The notes below the pieces were generated by a model. The model saw only the letters and a program-made list of their open reading frames with translations. It was not told the DNA's origin and searched no databases. A DNA stretch of 64,000 bases from Tricholoma matsutake (lineage: Eukaryota > Basidiomycota > Agaricomycetes > Agaricales > Tricholomataceae). Shown here in pieces: positions 18,314 to 28,667 of this stretch; the stretch's first letter is position 1; each line of letters begins with the position of its first letter. The translations under genes and the position numbers were made by a program. The stretch is taken from contig AP026539.1 in assembly GCA_026075535.2 (NCBI GenBank), positions 1,612,001 through 1,676,000 on the forward strand, in the 5' to 3' direction.

Positions 18314-18470
18314 AAGGGAGTGAGGGAGAGGGGAGTGAGGCATGAAGTGAAAGAAAGTAAGGGGGAGGGGAGAGAGGAGAGGAGAGAGGAGAGAGGAGAG
18401 AGTGAGGGGAAGCCAGAGAAGGAAAGAGGGGGGGCAGGAGAGGGAGAGGAGGGAGAAGGGCCAAAAAGTT
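18314..18470. repeat. Purine-rich (GA) tract
   Basis: About 155 bases are almost purely A and G on the plus strand, with GAGAGGAGAGGAGAGAGGAG-type runs and few pyrimidines. The tract is followed by the A-rich linker of the composite repeat. Confidence 0.8.
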
Positions 18471-18479
18471 AGTAAAACG

Positions 18480-19690
18480 AAACACAAAAAGAAAGAAGAA
18501 AAAAATATCTACAGCCCAAACGATGATGTGCATCATTTGGGCCATTTCATCATGTTGTTTCTCAGTGTCGTTCCCCTTCCCCGCTGCCATTGGCTCATAC
18601 ACACCAGCCTTGCCCCCTATGAGCAGTTGCTTGTAGCAGAGGGGTCTGGTGCCATGGGCGTCGTCATCTGGGGGTGGTGCTGGGTTGTTGTCATTGCCAG
18701 TCATCTGTTGCAGGGACAAAAAGAAAACAAAAAAAAACTCACTTATGGCCCAGGAGACATCGAGATCGCCTGGGCCTCATTCTCACTCCCCTTTGTTTCC
18801 CTCTCATCTTGTGTCATCCCTGTGGGCCCTGCCTGCCCTCACTGTTCCCATCATAGTTGTGGTCATGGTTGTCATTATTGTTGTTGTCCCTGCCCCATTC
18901 CCAGCAGTCATTTACGGTGGTGGGTCGGGATGCTGCTGTGGTTGTGCTTGCAGATGCAGCGAGTGTTGTCTTGGCTCTGTTTGTCATTCCCCTTGTAGCC
19001 AGTATGCCACCCGTGATCCACCCCACGAGCAGTTGCTCACAGGCCTGGAAATGGGAGGTGTGTCATTTGGAACCTGGTGCCTTGGGTGGGTAGTGCTGGG
19101 GCCTGTGGGGCATTGTTTGGTGTGTTGATGCTGGTGCCAGTGCTGGGGTCATCATTGGGCATCCTGGGGTTGTTGCCTCATCATTGTTGTGGGGTCCTGG
19201 GGTTGTTCATCATCGTGGTGGGGCCCTGGTGCTCGTTCCTCATCGTCATTGGTGCCTACCATCATCCATTCGCCCTACCCAACCTGCAAGCAGGTGCTTG
19301 CAGTGGTGGGGATGGGTGGTGTTCAGCGTTGTCATGGAACTCTCTTTGAGGGGGTTTGAGGGGTCAGTGTGACATGGAGTGTGTATGGGGGTCACTGGGT
19401 GCTTACCTGGTGGGTATCCCCTTCTGGGGTCTCCCGGCATCCCTCTGCACCCTCCTAGCCCATGTCAACAGCCTCACACCCCATTCGGACAGGGAGGAGG
19501 GGGTTAGTCCAGCATCTGGGGTCGTGGTGCATCTCATGTCTGGGTCTGTCATCACTAGTAGTTTAGATCCCAAAAAATGAAGAAAAACATTTAGTTAGTT
19601 GATAAACACAAGCAAAAAAACAAAAACAAAAAACATATCCAGGGCCCAAACAATGGTTGTGTCATTTGGGCTCATGTTGCATCCAAAATG
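18480..19690 (+). repeat. Composite dispersed repeat copy B (most complete copy)
   Basis: Elements in order: hairpin core GCCCAAACGATGATG/CATCATTTGGGC (18514-18543), GCAAGCAG-type module (18619), a GT-rich body, further modules (19026, 19284), GGGTGCTTACCTGG, CACCCTCCTAGCCCATGT, an A-rich linker (ACATTTAGTTAGTTGATAAA) and a second hairpin core (19643-19672). The body matches copy A in inverse orientation. Long frames here are biased and not coding. Confidence 0.7.
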
Positions 19691-19699
19691 ACTTGTTTG

Positions 19700-20250
19700 C
19701 AGCCAGCACCGGTTCTTGCTGCTGTGGGAGTGGGGCATGGGAGTGGTGGTGCTGGGTGTAGATGGAGTAGAGGTGCTTATAGATGGAAGTGGTGGTGCTA
19801 GCAGACGGAAGTGGTGGACTGTGGTACAGGTTGTGTGATCAAGCTGAATGTTCAAAATGAACCATGAGACTTACTTTCCATTTTGATCCAAAATCTGCAT
19901 GTCGGAAGAACCCGCTGACTTTGAGGATTGGTAGGGGCTGACTTTCAAAAAAAGCTTATTTGGCACTGCACTTAAACCTGTATTTTGATGGCATGTTTGT
20001 CAGGTTATAAAGATGAGTCCTCATACCTCAGACTCATAATGAGCTTCAGTCATATGACTGAGGTTTGTTGGGGTAGAATGATGTTGGCTTTGTGTGCTTA
20101 GTGAACTGATCAATAATGTCATATGATCAGGCACCTGACTGGCTGTCAATATACTGATAAACCTGTGAGTGTTGCATGGGTACAGAAAATCCCAAACCCA
20201 TACCCATACCCATGCATACCTGTGACCAGAAACACACAGTGTTACCTGTA
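19700..20250. other. No clear gene; TACCCATGC words
   Basis: CCCATACCCATACCCATGCATACC near 20195-20220 is a short tandem repeat. No supported gene is seen. Confidence 0.4.
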
Positions 20251-20255
20251 CCTGT

Positions 20256-20410
20256 GACATTCCTTAGTGTTATGGCATGTTATGGCAGTGTGTGTTGCAT
20301 TAGTAATGTTGTGAACCAGTGGGGGCAGACTTACAGTCATGTCAGTTAGGTAATAAAGACAAGAAACAGAAAAAACAACTTATCTAGGGCCCAAACAATG
20401 TAATCATCTG
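20256..20410 (+). repeat. Fragments of two dispersed repeats
   Basis: 20256-20332 starts TGTGACATTCC and ends GCAGACTTACA, like the ends of 37833-38290 with the middle deleted. 20340-20402 holds the A-rich linker and GGGCCCAAACAATG of the composite repeat. Confidence 0.5.
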
Positions 20411-21350
20411 CGCTGATGGTGGTCATAGAAAGGGGAGGAGGATGATTGGCAGCAACATGTTGTTGAATAATGCACATCACAGGCTATAGCTGGCTTGAAG
20501 CCACCAGCTTAGCTGAGCCAAGCTGTGTATACCAGCTATGAAAGTTGCAATAGCTGAGTCATTGTTTAGCCATGGATTACCTAAGTCAGCTCATGGCTAG
20601 CTGAGCCATTGCAACACTAATGGCACCTGATGGAGCCAGTGAGGTTGGGGAGTTGGGGTGGGATGGGGTGTAAACATATTACAGGGGATTGGCCTAGGTG
20701 ATTGACATGGAGTGCTGGATCTCTGTCATCTACTACAGCTGCAAGATTGTGGGTCAAGACAAGTGCATGACTGGTCAGACATTGACAGATGGGGTTGCAG
20801 GGACAGTGAACAAGGCAAAAAGTAAATCAATTAGAATACACTTTACCTATACTCTGTCACACTAAATGTTAAACATTAAACCATTCAATGATTGACAAAG
20901 ATGCACTAAACCATGGCCATGTAAACCTTGATTCACATGATATACAGGACTGGGTATATGAGTTGATGGGCTCAATATATTGAGCAGCACAGGAAGAAGA
21001 TATGTTGAGAATTAACTGTGAGTATTGTCTTTGATGCATATGTTATATTTAGTTTCTCCCTTTGATGCATGCAGATGGTCAGTCTCATACTTCCCCTTGT
21101 CTCTTTATCTTCTTTTGTTACTCATGATACATATATATATATGATAGATAGTTACATTACCACCTCAGAGGTGAGCACCATTTATACCACATAGTCATTG
21201 ATCATTACTTACTGTACCTAGTCTGATCTTGTTTATACTAGGATTACTTTTCTACAGTTTATAAGCCACTCCTGTCATATTTGAACATCAGAAGAAAATA
21301 TCCTAGCCACTCAATGTTTTTCCTACATCATTCCTTCAATCTGCTTGTCT
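20411..21350. other. No gene seen
   Basis: Several AGCTGAGCC/GGCTTAGCT-like words near 20480-20610 suggest a decayed palindromic repeat. The rest is featureless. Confidence 0.35.
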
Positions 21351-21356
21351 GATCTA

Positions 21357-21722
21357 GTGTTTGAAGGTCCAGTCGATGGTTATGTAACAGTCTCAATGTC
21401 AAGATATGACTGAAAAGGTTTTGTCATTTATGCCTCAGTGGTTTTTACAGAATTAAACATATTAAACATAAAACAATTTTTTCAGTCCATACATTTTCCA
21501 AGGTTTTGAGAAAAGTGTATGAACTGGAAAAATTGTGGTGTTTAATATGTTTGATTCTGTAAAAACCACTGTTGTATAATGACAAAACCTTTTTGGTCCT
21601 ATCTCAACATTGCATTCAAACAGTCCTGAAATGCCAGGATAAGTTGTAAAGCTTTAACAAGCAGATTACATCTCAAAATTCCGAAAGACTGTTACATAAC
21701 CATGGACTGGACCTTCAAACAC
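21357..21722. mobile_element. Palindromic MITE with TA target duplication
   Basis: The inverted arms begin GTGTTTGAAGGTCCAGTC and run for well over 100 bp, sharing GGTTATGTAACAGTCT, AAAAGGTTTTGTCATT and AGTGGTTTTTACAGAAT. TA flanks both ends (21355-21356 and 21723-21724; CTAG is also possible). There is no coding capacity. It belongs to the same terminal family as 15867 and 30522. Confidence 0.85.
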
Positions 21723-21729
21723 TAGGACT

Positions 21730-23100
21730 CCGATCACCTGGATCTTGGATCAATTCCTTTGTATTTCATGAATGCACCTGGTATCCAGTACATTTCTCCC
21801 TTTCTTCTTTGACATTTTATTGTCTATCATTGTGGAAGGGGTAGTTGACCTACTTGCCAACTTCCCCGTCCCTGGGAATTTTGTGCAGGATATACCATCA
21901 CTCACCAGGAGCGTTGCACAACCGTATACCATTTTCTTTTCCTTATTCCATCAGCATATTACGTTTCTAATCTTCATTTCATTTCTTTCAGTTTAGTAAT
22001 CGCATCTTCACAACACGACAACAACATCATGATGCTCGACGCGCCAAGTTAGCATCCCACGCATTTTCCATGCTTCCTCGGCTCTCGCGCCAACAGCCAC
22101 ACAGTAATCAAGAGGGAAATGGTAATGAAGTCCATGTATTTGATCTTGACACTAGTGTACAACACATCTTCGACTTACTCGCGAACTTTTGATGATCTGG
22201 CATTTGGGCCAAAATTCTGTTCTGGGGCCAATCAACATCCGAAGCGAGGGACTGACCGGCTGGAAGGTAGGGTTGAGAGGGTTCATTTGGGTGCTCTCCG
22301 CGCTTGATGGGGGCACAAGCCACGTCTGTCAATAGAGAGCATCTATGATAACCCACTCCCTGAGCAATCCCCAGTCTGTGAAGTCTCTTGGCGAGGATCT
22401 GATGACCCCATCAAAACACCAATCACCACGCAAATGCTGTGACTATCTTGGAATTCAGCAACACATCTCGAAACCGACAATTTTGCTTCTTTAGTAGTTC
22501 ATCTTTCTTGTTGATCAGACCAATCGGTGTAGGAGAACGCATGCGATTGAGTATTGCAGTATCTGTGCCATAGCTTGTATTTAGGTGTCTCCCCACCTTT
22601 CAAATGGGACGTATTGGTTTTCACTCACACTTTCCGGTCCCCCCTTGAGTTTTTCACCAAGTCTCTCAAGTTCACAAGAATTCTGCATGCTAAGGTGTAG
22701 ATATCAAGCTAAGTTCTCAAGTTTATTAGTCTCAAGTCAAGTTTTCCTTTATTTTCTATTGAGTTCCTGTTATCCAAGAATTTCCACAAAGAGAATTAGT
22801 TTTGTCCATCATATTCCATTTACCATGAGTCACAATTTCCATCGACGTTCATTTTTCTCGATTTTGACGTTATGGACACATGATCTAACCGGTCGCATTG
22901 TCATTGACTCTTGACCACTCCATTTACAACGTGTTTCCATACCGTCAGTAACACCTGCACTACTCCGGCGTCCATATTCCATCGATGAGTCCTCTACTCG
23001 ATTGATCTGATATTTCCTCTCGTCTTCTCTTTCGCGCTTACTGTTTCACCCGTACCATGATCAACCAGACAAAGGACTACCAATAAATCTTCCACCCTGC
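21730..23100. other. Partly CpG-containing intergenic sequence, no assignable gene
   Basis: A plus-strand frame at about 21820-21920 (VVDLLANFPVPGNFVQDIPSL) and another at about 22005-22190 look protein-like and are separated by a possible intron ending TTTCTTTCAG, but I recognise no family. The stretch before 23124 may be the leader of the copia-type fragment. Confidence 0.3.
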
Positions 23101-23123
23101 CACATCATCATCATATTTCTATT

Positions 23124-23717
23124 ATGGGTGTCAACACTACTGCCCCATCTATGTCCCTCATCAAGTTGTCTGTCCAAAATACCAGTGAGAAGCTGGTCAA
23201 ACTCAAATCTAACTACAAAGAATGGTGTGAGGAGATTACAATTGCCCTCTCCCTTAACAGCCTTTACAAATATGTTATGGGTGATATTCCTGAACCTGAC
23301 TCTACCAAACACCATACCCTTACTAATTGGAAAGTGAATTCTCATCTTGCATACACATTCATCACATCAAGCATCTCTTCATCTGAACAACAGTTCCTTG
23401 ACATTAAAAAGGGGCATGTTGTCAATTGGAAGGTCCTTCAGGATTGCCATCAGAAGGAAGGGCCTGTCTGCCAAGTCCAGCTCCTACAGCAGGTGCTATC
23501 TGTTCAATGCACAAAGGATGTTCCCCTTCCTGAAATGGCAGAGAAGATATGCACACTGATTGAGCAAGCCTTTGCCATGGGCGATATAAAGGCTGACTCT
23601 AACAAGAGGCAATTATTGGGATCTATAGGTGTTTGCAGAAAAATGAGTGAAAAGGTCAAAGGATTGATGGGAACCATACCTATCACCAATATATCAGACA
23701 GGCTTAGGCTGAGTTAG
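23124..23717 (+). pseudogene. Ty1/copia-type gag fragment
   Basis: 197 codons. The order KLVKLKSNYKEWCEEI, YKYVMGDIPEPD, WKVNSHLAYTFITSSISSSEQQF and VNWKVLQDCHQKEGPVCQVQLLQQ is the pattern of copia gag (the UBN2-type fold): a substrate-binding W near residue 34, a 'TSSIS' turn, then a helical segment. It stops at TAG before any zinc knuckle. No protease, integrase or RT follows, so this is a 5' remnant of a copia element. The stretch is more intact than most repeats nearby. Confidence 0.65.
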
Positions 23718-23719
23718 CA

Positions 23720-24170
23720 AACATGCCAAGGCAGCTGAAAGACCACATTGTCACCATCATATCTTGGTAATGCATCACAGTTGGTGAATCTGATTTGGTA
23801 TATAGTTTGTTGTGAGGTTCTTCTTGAAATCTGAACTTACAAAATTCTAGATATCCTGTTCGATGGACTGTAATAATGTGTGTAATTACTGAATTGGCCA
23901 AGTACTCAGGATGGCCTATGATAGTAAAATAAGCAAAAATAAGTCTCAACGAAACCTGCCAACCTGTGCCACAGGTACAGGTTTCTCAGGGGTCAAGAAT
24001 TTTGTACCCACACCTGTACCCATGGCTTATCCTTGCCAATACCCACATGGGTTTTGACAATCACTAACAATGACATTGCAATGACATAGCCACCCAGACC
24101 TTGAAGACCTTCAGCCCTTCAGGCAAGACTTCCCACTTGTTGCCCACATCAGTAAAATTGCAAAATAGAT
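23720..24170. other. Non-coding; CCTGTACCCATGG words
   Basis: GTACCCACACCTGTACCCATGG and CCCACATGGGTTTTGACAATC resemble 16400-16500 and 20200, suggesting a decayed MITE family. Confidence 0.4.
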
Positions 24171-24184
24171 TCCAGGTTTTCAAT

Positions 24185-24605
24185 GGTTTTCATTGGTTTC
24201 TTGGTTTCTTGAAACTAGAAAACCAGAAACCAAGAACCTAACATAATAATTGTACATATAACTAACTACTGTCAGGCAACACAAGTGCACATGTGCGAAA
24301 GGTTTATATACCCAAAGATGTGCATGGACCATGCAGCAATATTTATCATGATATTGATGTGATATGAAATATGTGATTGCCAACAAACAATGTCAAATGG
24401 TCCATGCACCTCTCCAGGTATATAAACCCTCCAACCATTACATATCCCCCAGTGTGCACTGTGTTGCCTAAGTACAACTACTATTACTATTATAATTATG
24501 TGAAAATGTATTTGTGCTATGTAATATATAGGTTCCTAGGTTTTGCCTTGTGGTTCCCATGTTGGGTTTCGGAGAAAAGGGACATGGGTTTTTGAGTTCC
24601 CAAGT
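24185..24605. mobile_element. Palindromic MITE
   Basis: The left half (AAGAACCTAACATAATAAT, AGGCAACACAAGTGCAC, GGTTTATATACC, GTGCATGGACCAT) is mirrored in the right half (ATGGTCCATGCAC, GGTATATAAACC, GTGCACTGTGTTGCCT, ATATATAGGTTCCTAGGTT). The outer ends are hard to fix. Confidence 0.7.
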
Positions 24606-24734
24606 TTTGAAAATTTAGCTGGTTTTTAGAGGGTTTTTTTCTGACCATTATTTCTTGAGATATATTGTTTGCACACACACATAATTGGCAAGGGTCAACC
24701 TAATTTTCACAGATGAACTAAAAAATAAAACTAC

Positions 24735-24845
24735 TGTGTGGAGCTCTAGAGCTCAGTTAGTAACATAAGACTACAGAATCATGCCAAAATGTGGCATGGT
24801 TGTCGAGGAATGGCTTGCAGAAGATCTCCCATTCGAAATAAATTT
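24735..24845 (+). mobile_element. Candidate tRNA-derived sequence
   Basis: GAGCTCAGTTAGTAACA resembles a tRNA A box (TAGCTCAGTNGGTA), and CCCATTCGAAATAAAT about 75 nt on resembles a weak B box. No cloverleaf can be drawn. It is possibly a SINE remnant. Confidence 0.3.
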
Positions 24846-25229
24846 AAAATCAAAGTATAAACATGACCAAATTTACAAGTTTTGCCAGTCGCGCAGTAAT
24901 ATGATAGTGCGTTGAAGTTGTGGTCTGTGAGAAAACATTTTACCATGCTTTGGAGTCTGACTGTCTCCTACAGTCTCAGTATCAATGTGAAAACTGTATT
25001 ATGTAAGAAGGCTACAACGCTCAAGCAAACGCTCGCCGAAAATCTGCGTAAGTTCCAGCAACGGCATTTTCCGAAGTCACGTGTTGCGAAGAATCTGCTG
25101 GGTCAATAGCGTTCAGTCTAAAATTACTGCGCATCAAGAACTTTTGGGTCGCGTCTATAACGCATGGGCTAAACGTGTTCCCAACTGATTACACAGATCT
25201 GCTGCTCATTCAGGTTGAATTTCACCACC

Positions 25230-26286
25230 ATGTCACCACACTTCGAGACCGTAAAGGTAAACCGCCACCTCGCTTTATGACCCACAATCTTCGTACATCC
25301 ATCCTGACTTTCCTCTGTGATTGAACTAGTCTTTTGCAGATGTCCCCATCTCTAGCGATGGCGTGGACCTCAACTCATTTTTAGAGGCGTCAGATGGATT
25401 GGTTCAACTGTTTGGTGAGGATGGCGGTATCAATTTACTAAATGTAAACTGATATTATTCATACAAGATTTGCTTGGATCCAGCATCTTTGGATTTGTCC
25501 AGTCTGACTTACGAAGCAATATCAATGTTTGAATCTTTAATCCTTTCCTTATTCCGCATTTTGTCAGACAAACTGAACAGGGTGTTCGTCAACGTTACGA
25601 AACCACGCCTGATACATCTAGCACGCTCGAGAACTTAGTCCGAAGCGAATCGCATGAGGAACAGAAGCACGGGACGCAATGCCTTGTTCGCCTCGTAAGG
25701 TACGTGCTATCGTACTGGCCAACAATCTCCCCGCGACCATTCTCTCTGGTTCATTCACTATATTTTAACAGAGGCCTGTCGTTTACCTGCCATGGACTCC
25801 AGAATGTGCAAAACGATACATCTGCTGAACTCTATGTTTGCTTCAAGCGCTCGTACGATACCGTACTTAAGCATCACCACTCGTTCTTTATCCGCTCTGT
25901 GGTCTATGTAAGTACCGTATACCCTTTTCCCGTATACACTTTTCTACCTCGACGTCCCTCTTCGTATTGCTACACGATAATCTTTTTTCTGCGGACGGCC
26001 CGGATTGATGTTTGCTTTTTTGCCTACCCTTATTCCAAGAATTGTTCTTGCTCACATGGTCTATCGCTTCTATCAGTTGCTTCTATTTGAATACTGATAC
26101 GAATATCGGTCATCACAGGTAGCTCTCCGTGCCGTCCCCCGCCGACCTGAGTTCTACGCACGTATCTCCCAAGGCGGTTCGATCGAAAAACTCAATGCGG
26201 AATTGGCGAGATGGCTCGTCGGCCTCGACAGCCTCGTGAAGCACCTCAGCATGTTCCTTGAAGAAGGTGGGTATGGAAAAGTGTGA
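25230..26286 (+). CDS. Glycolipid transfer protein homologue (GLTP fold), six exons
   Basis: Exons 25230-25256, 25330-25414, 25468-25526, 25581-25699, 25772-25907 and 26119-26286 join in frame to 197 codons plus stop, close to the usual 200-210 residues. All introns are GT-AG. The start MSPHFETVK and the sequence of helices (VDLNSFLEASDGLVQLFDLLG, FVQSDLRSNI, RGLSFTCHGLQNV, KHHHSFFIRSVVY, PEFYARIS, WLVGLDSLVKHL) are those of GLTP proteins, which shuttle glycosphingolipids between membranes in the cytosol. The Asp and Asn of the D..N..K sugar-binding set and the His are present. The Lys is Gly, and the Trp that stacks on the sugar is Arg (LVRLVRGL, where LMWLKRGL is usual). The third intron acceptor was chosen to keep the frame open. 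The gene may be a diverged paralogue with another ligand. Confidence 0.85.
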
Positions 26287-27302
26287 GAGCAGCAGTAATA
26301 CAGGACCAGGATGCACTTCGAACTCGTCTCAGTATGCTGCTTTACAGGGATATTTGATGTCATCGTACTTTTCCGTTCATATCCCATTACGCTCCCTTTG
26401 ATCTTGGCTTCTGTGTGCGTTCAACCGAACTTCGCCCGTCTGTGTTCGGGTAACAAACCAGACGACACGCACGACACCCGCCCGTAGCGTAGGTGGATGT
26501 CAGCGGGAAACTCAGGGATGCTATATCGACCATTTCGTATTCGCTGTCTATTTTCATCCACTGCTGTCTGCATTCAACCGTTATGGCTCCGTTCTTCGAT
26601 ACTATAAGGACAAGTTTCCCTTGTAGTTTCATTGCCGCATCGGGAGTCGGGACTGATGCGTGCTAGGCGATCACTAGTCCTTTGGGGCCGTTCAAATATC
26701 AGATGGTGGAGTCGATATGGAACTCTTCGAGACATAGGATAGATTCATTAACTCTTTGGTGAGTGTGCCGTGGTATGTATCTTGGGCTGAACATCTCATT
26801 CTTCAGAATTCGTGGGTGCTGCCATACAGAAGGGGAACGGATGTTTGAGTTCTCCTATTTTTGTACTTCAAATCTATTGTAAATGCGCAGTCATAGGGTA
26901 TTAGTCGTTCTGGAGCAGCACACAATGTCTCAAATATTCTGAAAAATATTGTGCGTCTCGAACCGCAACGTCTCGTACACATGGGAGATTGCTTGGTCAG
27001 GTTCACGGGGTATGTATATTCTGTAGCTGCGTTGCTTCAAACTGATTTGCACCCTTGTATGCCATCAACTTGAATGCCAGGGGTTTGTTTGCGTGCAGGG
27101 AGCTTCGGAATTATCTGTAGGTCATCGACGTTATTGAGGGCAACTCTCAGTTGAGCCCGGCGCATCCTTTTTCAAGTAAATGTCACGGTCGCTGCCAACA
27201 TAAGTTACAACTTCATTCTACCTTCATTTTCCACTTCGAAATTGCGTGACTATATAATATTAATTGGATCCCTACTTCGGGCTATAGTTCTAAAAAAAAC
27301 CC
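26287..27302. other. Intergenic, no gene recognised
   Basis: CpG-containing sequence between the GLTP gene and the convergent F-box-like gene. Short minus-strand frames (26632-26387, 27006-26803) have no family signal. Confidence 0.45.
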
Positions 27303-28563
27303 TTACCAAACCCCCTCGTCAAGATCACTGATACTACCCGAAACTATTGAGAGAATACCATTAGCTTCTAAGCGGGGCAAGCAGCCCCGCACGACAATTT
27401 GCAATTGTGCTGTGCTTATGGGTTCTGCAGAGAAATCAACATCGATGAGAACTTGCCGCAGTGTTGACAGAGAGACGAGGACATCATCCAGGTCTTGCCA
27501 CCACCCTAACTTGGGCAGAGCTTGTGAGTCTTCCCTTCCACCAAATTGGAGGCCAATGGTCAGCTCCTCTAGGGACTTGGTAACTGATGGGTTCCTCAGG
27601 TAACGGACTATCAATTGTAATACATCCTGCCATCCGGATTGGATATCCCATCCTCTAACAAAACACTTAAATGTTAGAAATTTCAGATTTTTCATGACCC
27701 CCAGGTCAATGGCAGTTGGATCTGAAGTCAATTTTAGGCTGGGGATTGTAAAGAAGTAAAAGGACAATACCATCGGTAGGGACTTCATAGAAACTCCACT
27801 GCACCCGTTCTATCGACGTTGTAGACGTTATGATCCGCTGAACGAAGGTAGTAATCCTACTGTAGCCCGACCCGATTGAAAGACAACGGAGATTTGGGAA
27901 AGTGGATGATGTCGGAATGAAACACTCGGATCTCGGATCTCTCCATAAGTCGAAGCCAACGTGGAGGTGGAGTACTTCCAACTGTGCTAATGGAGAGTGT
28001 GGAGCAGAGTGTTCCTTGAAGTAAATAAGTTCAAGGATTAATTTCTTTACGTGAGTGAATGCACCGATAACGGACAGAGGAAAATGGTGAATGTTGAATA
28101 TCCGAACCGTAGAAAGGCACGGAGATTGGAATAGGTCTACCAGGGCTGATCGTAGTGCATCTGACAGACCATGCTCCCAGTCCAGCAGAGTCGAACATGA
28201 CTCAACTCTCCATGACAGTGATTGTAGGCGGGGAACCATCCTGAGTACATCGGCAAGTGCCTCATCATTCGCAAGCCACGAAACGAATGATTCTTCATCA
28301 GCATCGTCATCACAAACCACAACGTTCAGCTCGCGGACAAAGAGTGATATCCCTGATTCAGCGGAGAGGATATCACGCAGTCGCTTCATTTGTGCCAGTG
28401 TATGCACGTCACGGATGTAGATGGCATAAAATAGATTTCTACGACTCGGCTGCAGGAACGAGTGGGAAACAGTGGCGCAAGATTTCAGAGTATGGTCGTC
28501 ATCCTTGAGTTCGTCGATGATGATGTCAATGATGTCTTGGGGAATCTGTGAAGACAATGGCAT
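27303..28563 (-). CDS. F-box-like protein with leucine-rich C-terminal part
   Basis: Two exons (28563-27771 and 27721-27303) with a 49-nt GT-AG intron (27770-27722) give 403 residues. The start at 28563 is preferred because the following PLSSQIPQDIIDIIIDELKDD opens like the N terminus of agaricomycete F-box-like proteins; an upstream in-frame ATG at 28596 also exists. Residues about 7-45 form the F-box-like segment (CATVSHSFLQPSRRNLFYAI). The remainder holds irregular leucine-rich stretches (LRCLSIGSG, LEELTIGLQFG) suited to substrate binding. Such proteins usually bridge Skp1-cullin ligases to targets. The family is large and fast evolving in mushrooms, so the target is unknown. Confidence 0.75.
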
Positions 28564-28667
28564 GACAGATGGTAGAAGTATCAACTTTGATATCACCGCT
28601 GCCTTAGCACTCAGTGGGTTTTGGTAGCCTTGAGTTGAAGATTAATATGAAGTTGTGACGGTCTATA
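28564..28667. other. Upstream flank of the F-box-like gene
   Basis: About 100 bases of upstream sequence remain before the MITE at 28668, so the promoter may overlap the MITE. No TATA box is evident. Confidence 0.4.

Noticed and set aside
18231..19440. Frames of 160-200 codons on both strands
   Set aside because: They come from the purine tract and the composite repeat. The residue bias (Leu/Pro/Ser or Arg/Gly/Glu) follows the tract, not protein constraint.
25704..26090. 128-codon plus-strand frame as a gene
   Set aside because: It reads through an intron on each side of GLTP exon 5. The exon model with GT-AG borders explains the conserved text.
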